DNA from: Gloeophyllum trabeum ATCC 11539
Lineage: Eukaryota > Basidiomycota > Agaricomycetes > Gloeophyllales > Gloeophyllaceae
DNA length: 64,000 nt
NCBI RefSeq assembly: GCF_000344685.1
Contig: NW_006920422.1
Span: forward strand, 936,547-1,000,546
Reading direction: 5' to 3'
The notes beneath the pieces are model-generated. The model was not told the origin of the DNA, ran no database searches, and saw nothing but the letters and a program-made list of their open reading frames with translations. A program made the translations under genes and the position numbers. How positions within the stretch are numbered: the stretch's first letter is position 1; every line of letters starts with the position of its first letter. Shown here piece by piece: positions 24,500 through 36,552 of the stretch.

Positions 24500-24630
24500 C
24501 GCTGCCTCTCCGTATTCGACGTGAGAGCGTCATGCTGATATTGTCTGAGGTTTCGCAAGGAACGGAGAAACTTGACAGTTCATTTGCAAAGCAGATCCGT
24601 TCGCGAACACATTCGAAGACGGCCAACTGA
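24500..24630 (+). pseudogene. Remnant of a second glutathionyl-hydroquinone reductase N-terminus
   Basis: About 120 bases downstream of the intact gene, the plus strand encodes HADIV, a stop, then GFARNGEKLDSSFAKQIRS. This aligns with residues 40-65 of the neighbour (SDITRLKFEADGSFKRLDSSFRNQI), keeping LDSSF and QI in place. Nothing downstream continues the protein. It looks like the leftover of a tandem duplicate, broken by at least one stop. Confidence 0.45.
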
Positions 24631-24934
24631 GCCCCTAGCTCAATGATACAGGGCGACGCTCACGGCGGGGAAGTAGAGGAAGAGTAAACAGTATGCTCCA
24701 GCTCTAGGAACGCCAAAGACGCAACGGAGGCACTCGGAAGGTCTGAATACCGACACAAACGAGATCAGATCACGCGAGGTACAAGCAAGACTTTCGAACT
24801 CTATTCATTTCTAACAAGCGCTAAACTTTGTGGTACACCGTGCCATTTGTTCCCTCCGCCCGATACCCGAATAAAAATCATGAGTAGTCTCAACAATCTC
24901 AACATTAGGCTATAATAGCCGAGCCAGAGCGGCT

Positions 24935-27533
24935 TTATTTGTTGGCGCTCTTGATAATGTCCGCAGCCTAAGATAAGTGTCAGAAGGGTCCAAACACATG
25001 CACTGAAATACAAACCTTCTCGCCAATGGCGTACGCAAGGGTGACGATGTTAGCAGAGACGATGATCGGGATAACGGAGCAGTCGACCTGTGAAGAGATA
25101 TTCAAGAGTCATCCCAATAACAACGTCGGATGTTGCACGTACCACCCGGAGGTTCGAAGTACCGTACACAAGGAGGCTGGGATCCACGACACCGCCGTCC
25201 TCCCTGGGCAACATGGCAGCAGTGCCGACGGGGTGCCACAAGGCGCCCAAGCATTGCTTTACGTGGTTGCGAGCGGTCTCCTCGTCGACATCGGCAGAGT
25301 AGGTCGGGTAGACCTTCTTTACGACAGAGTCCGACAAGGGCTTCGTGTCATACATCTTCAGCGTGAGTCGCAGGCATTTAGTGAGGATGTCGAGGTCCGC
25401 GGGGTTGGCGAGGTAGTTCTGCTGGATGGCGGGCGGCGCGAGGGGGTCGGCGGATGTGATGTGGACGGTGCCCCGAGAGAGGGGGTGGGCGTAAGTCGAG
25501 ACAACGGAGATGTACCGCTGCCCGGGGCCTGGGGTAAGGCCGGGCACGGGGAGGTGACCGTTCCAGTGGATGAACCTGAGCGGGAGACCGGAGTCAGCGT
25601 GTATCCAAGATGTACGGATAAATAGGACTGACTGGGCTATAGGCCAATCCTGGTCGGCCCATTTACTGATAATACCGTATTGTTTCTGGATACCTTTCTT
25701 CACGGGGGCCGGAGTCTCCGTGAAGATCTCGGGGGTGCTCTCTACACTAGCCAGAGACTCCCACTTGCGGATGTCGGCGTCCGACCCGAGCGCCTTGCCG
25801 GAAGCAAAGGCGACGAGAGAAGTGGGGACGGCGGCCAAAATTCCCTGCTGGGTACCACTGAGACGCAACCATTCTGTTCAGACTCCAGAACTTGCGTAAA
25901 TGAATGAAACGTACTAGAGCTTTTGCTGAGCAGCCATGTGCTCAGGATCAGCGAGCATCTCTAAAGTCTCGATCTTAGGGTCAACTTCGACAATGGTCGT
26001 GATGATGGCATGGTCCTCTAGCGTTTCTCGTGAGCACTGATTGACGAGATACTTTGTAGGACCTACGGAGGTTCTCGCCAACCCCAGGAGCGTCAATCTT
26101 GGTCTCGATGCCCAAGGCTTGCAGCCGGCTCTTGTTACCAATCCCGGACAGCTCAAGGACTTGAGGCGTCTGGAACGAACCTGGACATAGCCATGAGCGA
26201 GACACAAGGGAACAAGCGAAGCAACGTACCGGCCGAGAGAATAATTTCTCTCTTAACATTGACGGTGGTTGTGATGCCGTCCCTGATAAAGCTAACACCA
26301 GTGGCTTTCTGCATCCCATTGGGACCCGCCTCCAAATGCACCTGCCCAAGCCAATGAATCCCATGAGAAAGGATCGCCCTGTAACATCCACTGAGAACGC
26401 ACCTTCGTGACCTGAGCTTCTGTAAGAACCAGAAGGTTCTCTCGTCCGGAGTTCGGCGCGAAGTACGTGTTTGCAGCATACGAGCGGGTGGCAGTAGAAG
26501 GATTGACAGTGGAAGGGGTCAAGAAGGCGCCCACTGGCTTCCCCGCAGCCTGACAACGGTGGTCCCTCTGAGCTCCACCTGTTTCTGGGTCGCATGCTAT
26601 GAGACACGTACTTGGGAAGGGTTCCGCGGAACGCCAAGCTTCTCTAGGGCGTCCAGCATCTTCGAGTGAAGGTCCGTAACATGGGTGGGGAACGACTTCG
26701 CGACGGGGCCTAATCAGAAGATAGGGACAGAAGATCGTATTGTTAGAAGGTTGGCTGCGAGGCTCGGACAGTTATACACGTGCGACTGAGAACTCACCAT
26801 CGTGTCCGTAGAGTCCTGGTTCAGGACCTACAGCGTATTCCACTGCCTTCTCAGGCGTGAGATGGCTGGGCTCATGCAAGTGTTCACTCTGAGGGTGGAA
26901 GATATACGTCAGGCAAGGTAATCGCCAGACCGATAGAATATATGATCACCCTCTTCATATATCCGAGGAGATTCTTCCAGTTCCAGCCCGGATTTCCCAG
27001 CTTCTCGAAAGCATCCACCTCTTCTTCCGCAGGACGAATGGCAAGCAGGAAGTTGATCTATACGGTATCATTAACTGTCGATCCTGTTGGTGAAACGACG
27101 AAAGTACGGACGGCAGATGTTCCTCCCAGACCTTTACCACGATTCTGGGGAACGACGCGACCGTCGAGCTCTTTCTGAGGCAAGGTCGAGAAATTCCAGT
27201 CGAACTTGGGGTTGCCCAAGGCCAAACCCCTCATGCCTGGATTACCATGTCAACGAAAGGCTTCAAACGACCGAGGGATGGAGTCGGGCTTACCGGGTAT
27301 ATTGATTTCGGGATCGTGCTCGTGGTAGGGTCCGGCTTCGACCACACCAACTTTTACATTGGGATCTTCCGATAGTCTAAAGATGTATCCAGTTACCAGA
27401 GACCCTCCGAGCTGTAAGTTACAAGGGACGCAAATATTCACCTAGCGGCGACAATAAGTCCCGAGGTACCTCCTCCAACGATAAGGTAGTCGAGCTGGGT
27501 CTTGGTGAATGTATCGACGTTTACGATGGGCAT
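24935..27533 (-). CDS. GMC-family FAD oxidoreductase (aryl-alcohol-oxidase-like)
   Basis: Glucose-methanol-choline family alcohol oxidase/dehydrogenase. Thirteen minus-strand exons: 27533-27442, 27376-27294, 27236-27100, 27057-26950, 26888-26798, 26709-26611, 26549-26403, 26341-26230, 26180-26067, 26017-25915, 25857-25143, 25087-25016, 24967-24935; about 634 residues. FAD fold LIVGGGTSGLIVAAR at residues 17-31; RGKGLGGTSAVRTF is PROSITE-type GMC signature 1; LSAGSFQTPQVLELSGIG is signature 2. The active-site His lies in CLGALWHPVGTAAM and the second catalytic position in VSANIVTLAYAIGEKAADI. There is no signal peptide, so intracellular or peroxisomal is more likely than secreted. Exon 26709-26611 has one base too many near 26641 (AAA in GAGAAAGCTT); removing it restores LEKLGVPRNPSQ. 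Substrate cannot be told. Confidence 0.85.
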
Positions 27534-28905
27534 GTTGCTAGTGTTGGCGGACGCTCTGTGCAGTCGTGGTTTAAATAAGGACTTCTAGGAGTAAATGTTG
27601 TAGGCGCGGCACTCAGTCGAACACCATTGACAGCAGGGTTGCCAGAGCGAAGGCCGAGGATGGAGGTCTGCACATCGATCATTCGCTCTGGCCCCCCTTG
27701 TCTTCGTTCTCCCGCATTTGCAGTACATCAGACAATGGCATCAGAAGTACGAAGCAACTGAGTATATGTTGCTGATACGATCTAATCATCCGGCGATCCA
27801 CCATCAATAGCTCAGGCTGTCAGAACTTCGCACTCTTTGCTTCCGTCGCCGAAAACTTCTGCAGGGTCCCGGCCGGCGCCCGGATATGTACTACGGTTTT
27901 CGGAGGCCAAACTGAACGGGGTTTTTGTTCGTAGCTGCCGGTCCATGGCGTTCATTGCGCATTCTACCTTGGATTCAACGTCACCCACTGGCATGCGTCC
28001 CGTGGTCAGACATAGCACCGCAGCCTTGCAACTGGCCGTCCTGGACAGCCCTAACCTTAACAGTATCGCGCCATAGCGATCGGTGCCGATGAATGCAGAT
28101 CCGGAGAATGCTTCCTGAGTTACCGGCAAGTGAAGTGTGGCAAAGCACCTCCATTAAAGTCAATTGCAGAGGTACATGTAAGTAGATGGCCGTCTGCTTA
28201 TCGTCCGTCGCACGCTCATTCGGAATACGACGATGATGGGAATTGTGATGGGTCCTGACAACCTGTAACTCTCTCGAACTCTGGGGTTAACTTCAGATCA
28301 GATCACCCACTTACATTGGCGCTATCGTGATCCCTCTGCCTCAAGGGACACCCATTCGGATGGAAGGATGTTGCGCATTGAGAGAGCGGACACAAATCCA
28401 TTCGACGAAGTGCATCCTCTATAAGATCGGGTTTCTGTCTGTTCCGCCCTTCTGAATACAGCGTTGCAGCAAAGGTATACTTGTTTCCGAGAGGACGAGC
28501 TTGACACCACTGTTCCAAATTCAAATTGAAAAAGTCCTCTACTCTTGGAGATCAATCATGAGTTTAATCAGTGCCCCTTGAGAGAGCATCAACCTTGCAG
28601 TGTGACGGCCGTGCGTATGACCGTCTCGATGACAGCCATTCTCATGCGGCTCCACCTTGCTCTCAGGATCACAGCATCAAGACACAGTGATTGTCTCTCC
28701 GCCCGATTCTCCGGTCCTGTCCCTTGTTCTGATTCCCCATCTGATCCAGATCTCTTATTGGTAAGAGGCGGTTGGTGCATAGGTGGCGCTAGTCCCATCG
28801 CTTGCGAAGGTGAGATTCCCAAAGATCGTCCGCCGGCTGTTACGCGTTGCACTTTAAGAGAGTCGACGACGCTAAGCAACGCCCACCCTCCCGACGCTCC
28901 TTACC
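27534..28905. other. Intergenic stretch with unassigned minus-strand frames
   Basis: Minus frames at 27812-28129 (106 codons), 28303-28524 and 28589-28879 are open but have no motif and do not join convincingly. The region otherwise holds the divergent promoters of the GMC oxidoreductase and the DUF6534 gene. Confidence 0.4.
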
Positions 28906-30494
28906 ATGTCAGCAGCCACGACGGTCCCAGGCGTCCCGCCGACCATTGCCCAACTGTAAGTCATGGTCGGTTAAGTCAATGTCAGGCTGGTGCTGAATAT
29001 CTAATCACTCCAGACTCGGCCCTTTGGTAAGTACGAATGCAACGAGGCGTGTCTCTCACGCTGAACCCAAGTGCTTCTTCCTCAGCTCTTGGGCGTGTTA
29101 TTCAATTGGGCTTTGTTCGGCGCACTTGTTGTCCAAGTCTGTACGTCTCCATTATCCTGTGTATTTTCATTTACGTTTTTTTCTGACCTCTCGTGCAGGG
29201 ATCTACTACCTTGCGTTCCCAAATGATCGGAGGATTGTCAAGATAGTCGTCCTGTTGACCTTCCTCATTGAGCTCGTGCAGTCTATCCTGATCATCAGTG
29301 ATGCCTTCAAAACGCTAGCCAGTGGTTGGGGCGACTTGGCGGTGATCACCCGAGTGGGAATGCTGTGGTTCAGCGTGCCCTTTATAAGCGTTTTCGGTGA
29401 GCGCGGGACCGCCTATCAACCGCGTGTAGTTCTAAATGGATTATACCGCAGTCAGCTGGATAGCTCAGATCTTCTACGCCTGGCGCATCCGAGTACTCAG
29501 CCAGAGCCTGTGGCTACCGGCCATCATCACTCTGGTAAGTGCCCCAGTTGCACTACAGTTCCAGCGGCTCAGATAAGTCATGCGTGGTTCTAGCTCTCGT
29601 TACTCCAAGGCGCGTGCAGTTGGTACACGGCTATAGAGCTCAAAATTCTCAATGACTTCTCGAAGCGTGAGTATTGATAACTACAAACTCCGAAGCAATA
29701 CTGACGTATCGCACCGGCTTCGGCAGTCCAAGACAGGACATACCGTGTCACGTCGGTGAGTATATTCTCAGTAGAACGTAACCTCGTAGCATGTCTGACG
29801 TGCTAAACGATAGGTATGGCTCGGTGGAACGGCTCTATGCGACTTGATCATTGCCGCTAGCATGATCTACTACTTGCACAAGTCAAGGACCGGATTCAGC
29901 AGGACCGACGACATCGTCCAGAGATTGATCCGTGTAACGGTCGAGACTGGACTGATCTGCACTGTGGTTGCGCTCATAGACCTGGCTGTCTACGTCGCGT
30001 TCAAAGATAACAACTACCACTTCACTCCTGTCCTTACTCTGTCCAAGCTGTACTCCAACAGTTTATTGGCGGTCAGTGTTCTGAGCGTGATTGCCCAATC
30101 GTAAACGTTAAACATTAATCCTATTTTTAGTCCCTAAACTCACGCATACGATTCACTGGCGGAAGGTTCGATGATCCTAACACCGGCGATCACTCCCTCT
30201 CCATTCTTGAGAGCAAGAACGGTGCTACCGTTAGGGGCGCGTCGGTTCATCAGCTTGGGAACAACCCACAGTTACGCAAGAACGGCAACCTGACTGGTGG
30301 CATTGCCGTGTCGATTTCGGAGGAAACGTACGGTGACAACTTGCATATCCCCATGAACGATGTGAGTGCGCGATCTTAAGTAGGTACGGCAACAAGTTCT
30401 TACGTCCAATTGATTGTGCTAGCTGGGTTGGGATGCAAAACGTGGCCAGATGAACCTGCCTACGGTTCCCAAAAATGCAGACTATGCAGCATAG
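28906..30494 (+). CDS. DUF6534-type multi-TM membrane protein
   Basis: Exons 28906-28955, 29014-29026 (13 nt), 29086-29140, 29199-29396, 29452-29534, 29594-29666, 29727-29755, 29814-30071, 30131-30361, 30423-30494 give 353 residues, all phases consistent. Six to seven hydrophobic helices are visible: LLLGVLFNWALFGALVVQV, VVLLTFLIELVQSILIISDA, FYAWRIRVLSQSLWLPAIIT, VWLGGTALCDLIIAASMIYY, GLICTVVALIDLAVYVAF. The block YYLHKSRTGFSRTDDIVQRL followed by LLASLNSRIRF is characteristic of the DUF6534 family, abundant in mushroom genomes and of unknown role; a receptor function has been suggested from topology only. The tail is hydrophilic. Confidence 0.88.
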
Positions 30495-31461
30495 GCTGTG
30501 GGCGACGACTGGCGTTCCTTGTGTACCGTGTTAGAGTTATTATGAATCATTTCAGCCTTCTTGTCACCTGGTCGGGTTGCGCGTGTGTACTGTATTCTAC
30601 TAGGATGTACGGATTAATTGTCCACAACACTGTCTTGATCACGACGTACGGAAGCCGTCTGTGCTGTTGCCGTGCGTTCGATTTAGAGTCAATGTTACGA
30701 AAGACATCATTGTAACTGGCGAGAATGAGAAGCATGTTGTCTGACATGCGTTGCGGGCTGTTCCGTTGGCCTGACCTGTAGCCTTCTCAAGGCACAACGT
30801 TTAGATGGAGTATCATCGATGATCAGTCACATATGAAACGAGATGCGTGAAGATTGACTCTTAGATACTTGAATATCGGGTGCGGTGTCGCCTTTGTGCG
30901 GTGATTATACGGACATCACTCCATCTGAATCGGCGTTATACTTCGAGGAACTCGAAATCAAAAGGTCCACACATGAGACCATCTACGGTGTACCTTGGAC
31001 GTCCATGTACTCGTACTTGTCTCCAACAGGATAACAGGATGTCCAGCAGTACCTTTGTACCGGGTACCGTTGCCGAGCAGAACCAGGTCGACTTTAGGAA
31101 ATCGAGCACAGCAATGCGGGCTTGCACTCGGGGTCCTGGCACCGCGTGATGGAAAGGAGTGACATCCACCTCTAAATATCGAGTTCCTCCTGTGCTAATG
31201 CTTGTTGACTTCTATGTGCTCTCTCAGTACACTTCTATTAGGTCTGAGAGTATGGAAAGAGCCTATACACATAGTCTGGTACAGTATATGTGTAATTAGC
31301 ACCCTTCTCCTTTGTATGAATTGTGCAATACTATATATTACCAAGGTCTGCCTATGGTACAAGTGACAACTCTGCTTTGTTGTTTAAGATCTAGACAAAC
31401 CATGTAGTCTGGTTCATAGCTCATATACACTCATCATGAAATTGTAGGAGTGGTGGCATGT
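30495..31461. other. Stretch without a gene left of the assembly gap
   Basis: Contains a 36-base segment (31060-31095) that recurs inverted at 32635-32670, with 34 of 36 positions matching. On the minus strand it reads KVDLVLLGNG. No complete gene can be built around it. Confidence 0.4.
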
Positions 31462-31565
31462 CAGGATTGAGGTGGCTCTCTAACAACCATCCCGACTTGG
31501 AAGGTACATCGGCGAAGTATCCTGTGCCTCAAAGACTCCAACAAGAATTCCGGTGGGGGAAAGTG
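31462..31565 (+). repeat. 104-bp direct repeat, left copy at gap edge
   Basis: Bases 31462-31565 are identical to 32175-32278, and they are respectively the last bases before and the first bases after the run of N. Exact identity of two contig ends is what overlapping contigs would show. An open plus frame reads LRWLSNNHPDLEGTSAKY, with no known family. Confidence 0.9.
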
Positions 31566-32174
31566 NNNNNNNNNNNNNNNNNNNNNNNNNNNNNNNNNNN
31601 NNNNNNNNNNNNNNNNNNNNNNNNNNNNNNNNNNNNNNNNNNNNNNNNNNNNNNNNNNNNNNNNNNNNNNNNNNNNNNNNNNNNNNNNNNNNNNNNNNNN
31701 NNNNNNNNNNNNNNNNNNNNNNNNNNNNNNNNNNNNNNNNNNNNNNNNNNNNNNNNNNNNNNNNNNNNNNNNNNNNNNNNNNNNNNNNNNNNNNNNNNNN
31801 NNNNNNNNNNNNNNNNNNNNNNNNNNNNNNNNNNNNNNNNNNNNNNNNNNNNNNNNNNNNNNNNNNNNNNNNNNNNNNNNNNNNNNNNNNNNNNNNNNNN
31901 NNNNNNNNNNNNNNNNNNNNNNNNNNNNNNNNNNNNNNNNNNNNNNNNNNNNNNNNNNNNNNNNNNNNNNNNNNNNNNNNNNNNNNNNNNNNNNNNNNNN
32001 NNNNNNNNNNNNNNNNNNNNNNNNNNNNNNNNNNNNNNNNNNNNNNNNNNNNNNNNNNNNNNNNNNNNNNNNNNNNNNNNNNNNNNNNNNNNNNNNNNNN
32101 NNNNNNNNNNNNNNNNNNNNNNNNNNNNNNNNNNNNNNNNNNNNNNNNNNNNNNNNNNNNNNNNNNNNNNNNNN
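31566..32174. other. Assembly gap (609 N)
   Basis: Undetermined bases. Open frames drawn through the N run are artefacts. Confidence 0.99.
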
Positions 32175-32278
32175 CAGGATTGAGGTGGCTCTCTAACAAC
32201 CATCCCGACTTGGAAGGTACATCGGCGAAGTATCCTGTGCCTCAAAGACTCCAACAAGAATTCCGGTGGGGGAAAGTG
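32175..32278 (+). repeat. 104-bp direct repeat, right copy at gap edge
   Basis: Identical to 31462-31565; see that entry. The true distance between the copies is unknown and may be zero. Confidence 0.9.
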
Positions 32279-33077
32279 CTATTCGAAGCAATGCGTTGCA
32301 CTTTATAGTAGGTTTGATAGCTAAGAACAGTGGACTATATGTTGGTATCAGAAGCCGGCCGGTGAATTAAGTACATGTCCTAGGCTACTACTAAATCTGA
32401 GTGTGACCAGTCTCATCTCCTGGCAACTTGTATCATCAATGTAGAGATTGAAGCTTCAATATGGCTTGAATGAACAATGCTTCCCGCTTGGGCCTCGAAG
32501 TTGACTTCAGTACCACCCAAGTATGGCGGTAGTCACACTATATATGGTAGACGTCTAGCTACTGGAAATGTGACTGCATGTCACAGAACCACGCCACAGA
32601 GACCCCAACACCACAATCCGAACTCGCGACGCTCAAAGTCGACCTGGTCCTGCTCGGCAACGGTAACCGGGAGGATGTATCTCCGTACGTGCTCACGATT
32701 AAAATACAACGTGGTTTCTATCAGACTTCCAATCCTGATAACGGTGTCATCTTCAGTGGATAGGAGGACGACCCTTGCGGTGAATCTCCACCAGCTGGCA
32801 TCAATTATCCCGCGGCCAGTCTCCGCTCCGGACCTTCTCTTCCCCTCACTCGTCCCGCATGTTCTGATCGCCTGGGTTAATGTAATGTTTCGGTCACAGG
32901 AGCATCGTTCTCGATCCTAAGAGCTCATCTTCCAAAAGGAACCATGATGATGGAAGTGATATCAGTTAATGTACGAAGCGCAAGATGATATCCTAACTCA
33001 GACGCGTGATTTATTGCGAGGCTCTATATACGCAAGCCGCAGCTTCGTGTCGGATTCGAGAGACCCTTCAGCTCATC
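32279..33077. other. Stretch right of the gap, inverted-repeat partner
   Basis: Holds the inverted partner (32635-32670) of the 36-base segment at 31060-31095. A short frame MSQNHATETPTPQSELATLK precedes it at 32578, but no gene can be completed. The remainder is the upstream region of the monooxygenase gene. Confidence 0.4.
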
Positions 33078-35625
33078 ATGCCCGAGTCGCATCCATCTGG
33101 TAACGGTTCTGCAACGTCCGCATTCACCATATTGGATGAACCTATTGATTATGCACGTCCTCTGAGAGTAATCATCGGTGAGTCGCGTCGACCGTCTGTC
33201 ATGGAGAGAAGCTAACTCCCACTATCTGACACTTCGATAGTGGGTACTGGATTCGGAGGTCTGGCAGCAGCGTATCACGTCAAGAAACACACAGAGAATG
33301 TAGAGTTTGTATTATACGAGAAGAACGAAGATGTGGGTGGAACATGGTTAGGTCCACTGATACTCGTCCACAGATGCGGGCTCATTAATTAATCCTTAGG
33401 TACGAGAATCGTTATCCAGGAGTCGCCTGCGATGTGTCAGTCCAATTATCTATCCCTCTCAGAGGGAATACTTAATGAAACAAACTTTAGCCCCGCACAT
33501 GTGTACCAATTTACCTTTGAGGAGAATGTAGGTCTTTGACCGTCGGCACAGGAGATGTATTCATTATGCTCTCGCTTAGACGCAATGGAGCAAATTCTAC
33601 GCGGATGGCCCGGAGATTTTACAATACCTTCGGGACGTCGCGTCAAAAATTGGGGTGAAGAATCAAATCAAGGTCAGTCATCCTGGAAGCTCATCTCTGC
33701 CCTGCACGTTTCGATAATTGCTATGCTCATTTACAGTTTAAACACGAAGTGACGAAGGCGGAGTGGGACGAGTCTTCCGGCCAGTGGAGCGTCACTATCC
33801 GCGACCTAGAGAGCGACTCTACTCTTACCGACACCGCTCACGTGGTTATATCCGCGACTGGGTCTCTCAACAATCGCCGGGACCCAGAGATTGAGGGCAA
33901 GGAGAAGTTTAAGGGCAAGATGTGAGCCATTTCGTGGAACCGATCCTGTGGCTCTCGCCGACTTCTTTGCAGAGTTCACACTGCTTCATGGGATCTTGAA
34001 CCTGCTGGCGAATCCTGGAAAGGCCGTCGCGTCGCAGTTATCGGATATGTAATTCTTTACCGCGCTTTATGTTTGATTCACGATCTTACACATGCTTCGC
34101 ACCTAGGGCTCTGTAAGGATCAGAATACTATAACGATGCCTTTCCCTCACCACTCCACAGAGCGCTACCCAAGTCGTGCCGGCACTGCAGCCGTACGTCA
34201 GTACCATAGACAGCTATGTCCGTGGAAAGACCTGGATCTTTCAGCCGTTCATTCCTGTCGACCAGTACCCTGACGGCAAGACCGGGAACCGTATGTTGAT
34301 TGAGATTGATCTATCTCCTCGGTGCACTGACAGTGGATCGTCTCAACAGACGTATTCTCTGAAGAGGAGCTGCGCGATTTCCTCACCAAAGACAAGTACA
34401 AGGAGTTCCGCTTCAATTTGGAGGACGCCTGCAATACATTCTACCCTCTGACGTTGGATGGAAGCGCTTTCCAGACTGAGGCTAGGGCAGGCCTTGAGCA
34501 GGCCATGAAAGCAAGATTAGCGTCGCGGCCTGATATTGCCGAGAATTTGATCGTGCGTGGTCTTCTCGGTCAATGCATATTCTCCTCTTGAAAGCAGGCA
34601 CAGCCAGATTTCCCTGTCAGTTGCCGCAGGCTTACGCCTGGTCTAGGCTACCTCGAAGCCTTGGTGAGCGCATAGCGTATCCTACCGGATGCCGGATTCT
34701 AAACACCATTCTTTACAACCGCAGACGGCACCAAACGTGAGATAACTTCTATCCCGGAGCAGGCGCTGTGCATGACATGCTGCTTTGGTTATTACAGTCT
34801 CAGTTCATCCCTGCCGAGATCAAGCGTATGACTGAAGACGGCATCGAGACCGTGGACGGTACACACCGGTCATACGACGTCGTTATTGCGGCCACCGGTT
34901 TTGACACGTCTTTCAAGCCACGATTCCCCATTCTTGGCCAGGGGGGTGTAAACCTGCAGGATCTGTGGTCCGACTATCCTCAGACATATCTGGGTCTATG
35001 CCAAGACCGATTCCCCAACTGGTGCACATATCCTTAATGTCGCTTGGTGCTTACCTTTCTGATAACCAATCCAATCGTTAGGTTTCAAGTTGGGGGGCCT
35101 AATACCGGGATCGCCGTTGGACTCCTGATCCCCATGCTGGAGAAGGAAGCAGAATACGCTGCTGGTTGCATTCGGAAAATACAGTACCAGCGGATCAAGT
35201 CTATGGCGGTCAAGAAGCAGGCGGTGCAGGCATTCCAAACGTATGTCGACGCGTACTTCCCTAGAACAATCTTCACCAAAAATGTCTGTCTCCACTGTCT
35301 ACGACGCGGAGCATGAGCTGACCCTGTTTTACAGTGCCCGAGCTGGTACAAGAATGGCAAACCTGACGGTAGGGTCATGGGTTTATGGCCTGGTGCGTCT
35401 CCACATTGTAGTACAATCTCAGGCTTGAACTAGTATCTAGGTTCAACGCTTCACCACCTTCGCGCTCTCGAGCAACCTCGGTACGAGGACTATGAATACA
35501 CCTACATTGGCAGCGACCAGAGCGACGACCCGGGCAATCTTCTTCGGTGGCTGGGCAATGGGATAACAGTTGCTGAGGTCGAGGCAAAGCCGGGTACCAG
35601 AGCGTGGTACTATCCACGAGTATGA
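33078..35625 (+). CDS. Class B FAD monooxygenase (Baeyer-Villiger type)
   Basis: FAD- and NADPH-dependent enzyme that would insert oxygen next to a ketone or aldehyde, or hydroxylate. Sixteen exons: 33078-33177, 33241-33346, 33400-33435, 33491-33527, 33580-33672, 33737-33921, 33973-34048, 34107-34112, 34161-34290, 34350-34552, 34604-34663, 34725-34736, 34798-35021, 35082-35283, 35335-35392, 35441-35625; 570 residues. FAD motif [15 protein letters not shown] at 32-46 and [19 protein letters not shown] match flavoprotein monooxygenases. The NADPH motif [15 protein letters not shown] needs the 6-nt exon 34107-34112, which supplies Gly-Ser. [15 protein letters not shown] and [10 protein letters not shown] are late family motifs. 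It runs toward the polyketide synthase 2.1 kb downstream and may act on its product; that is inference. Confidence 0.9.
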
Positions 35626-36552
35626 AAGGCTCTTCCCATTGTATTGGTGTACGATCTTGAGTGTACTTCGTACTACATTACTGAATTGTAGGGCCTTGGT
35701 GCTTCTGTTCCCTCAGAGGCGCGAGATAGTTTTTCTCAGTAAGCGAGGAGATTCGCATACGACGGCGTTTGTAACTCAAAATATTCGAAATATCATCAAT
35801 GGTTCGATTCTGATATACACTGTCAGACTGTTGCCGAGATAAGATTGGTTATCGAGTGCTTTCCGATAGAGTAGCAGCGACGCATGTGTCGATCTAGCTG
35901 CGCCTGCTTGCGTTCTGGCAGTCACTCGGAAGGGGCTCTGTCGAAAAAGACATAACGTCGGGACCTTGGAGTCCTGCTCCAGAACCTTCCTGTTTGTATT
36001 TTGCAGCGTTCCTTGTCGCGCCGAACGGGCTTTTGTAGTAGAAAATATCCTACCACTCGAGCATCATCAGCTGTCAAACCGTAGAAAAACGTATTTCGAC
36101 GTGAGGCGTACCGTGCGACTTGATAGATCTCTAACCAGACTGCATGGTCGTGCAAAAGCATGCGCTTGGTGACCAGATTTGCAATTTCGCCGCCCATGCC
36201 CTTGATACCGTAACATTTACGGAGTTTCCATTGGACCCGCAAGGCGGGAAGTAAGAATGGTGTAAAATGTTTCTGGTGGTGCCTGCTGACACCGTCGACA
36301 ATACTGATGGTGGGTCCATGTTGTACTATCTAGGCTGATGTCCATGATCGCATGCTCAGGTCCGTATCTCTAGAATGGCATCTGTCAATCATCTGAGTAT
36401 TCCCGAATAAATAGCTTACTCTCGTGGATATCGACGAGAGACGTTTCCACGTCTTTCTGTTATCAACGCAGCGATTGTGAGGCATGATGGGATTCGTCTC
36501 AGATCTGGCAGGCTGAATACGGTTTCATCATCTCATATGCAAGTCTAACAGT
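35626..36552. other. Intergenic stretch with unassigned minus frames
   Basis: A 106-codon minus frame at 35922-36242 and a 62-codon frame at 36131-36319 are open but lack motifs and a convincing splice between them. Confidence 0.4.

Noticed and set aside
31458..32308. Long open frames of about 240-250 codons around 31.5-32.3 kb
   Set aside because: They consist almost entirely of undetermined bases in the assembly gap.
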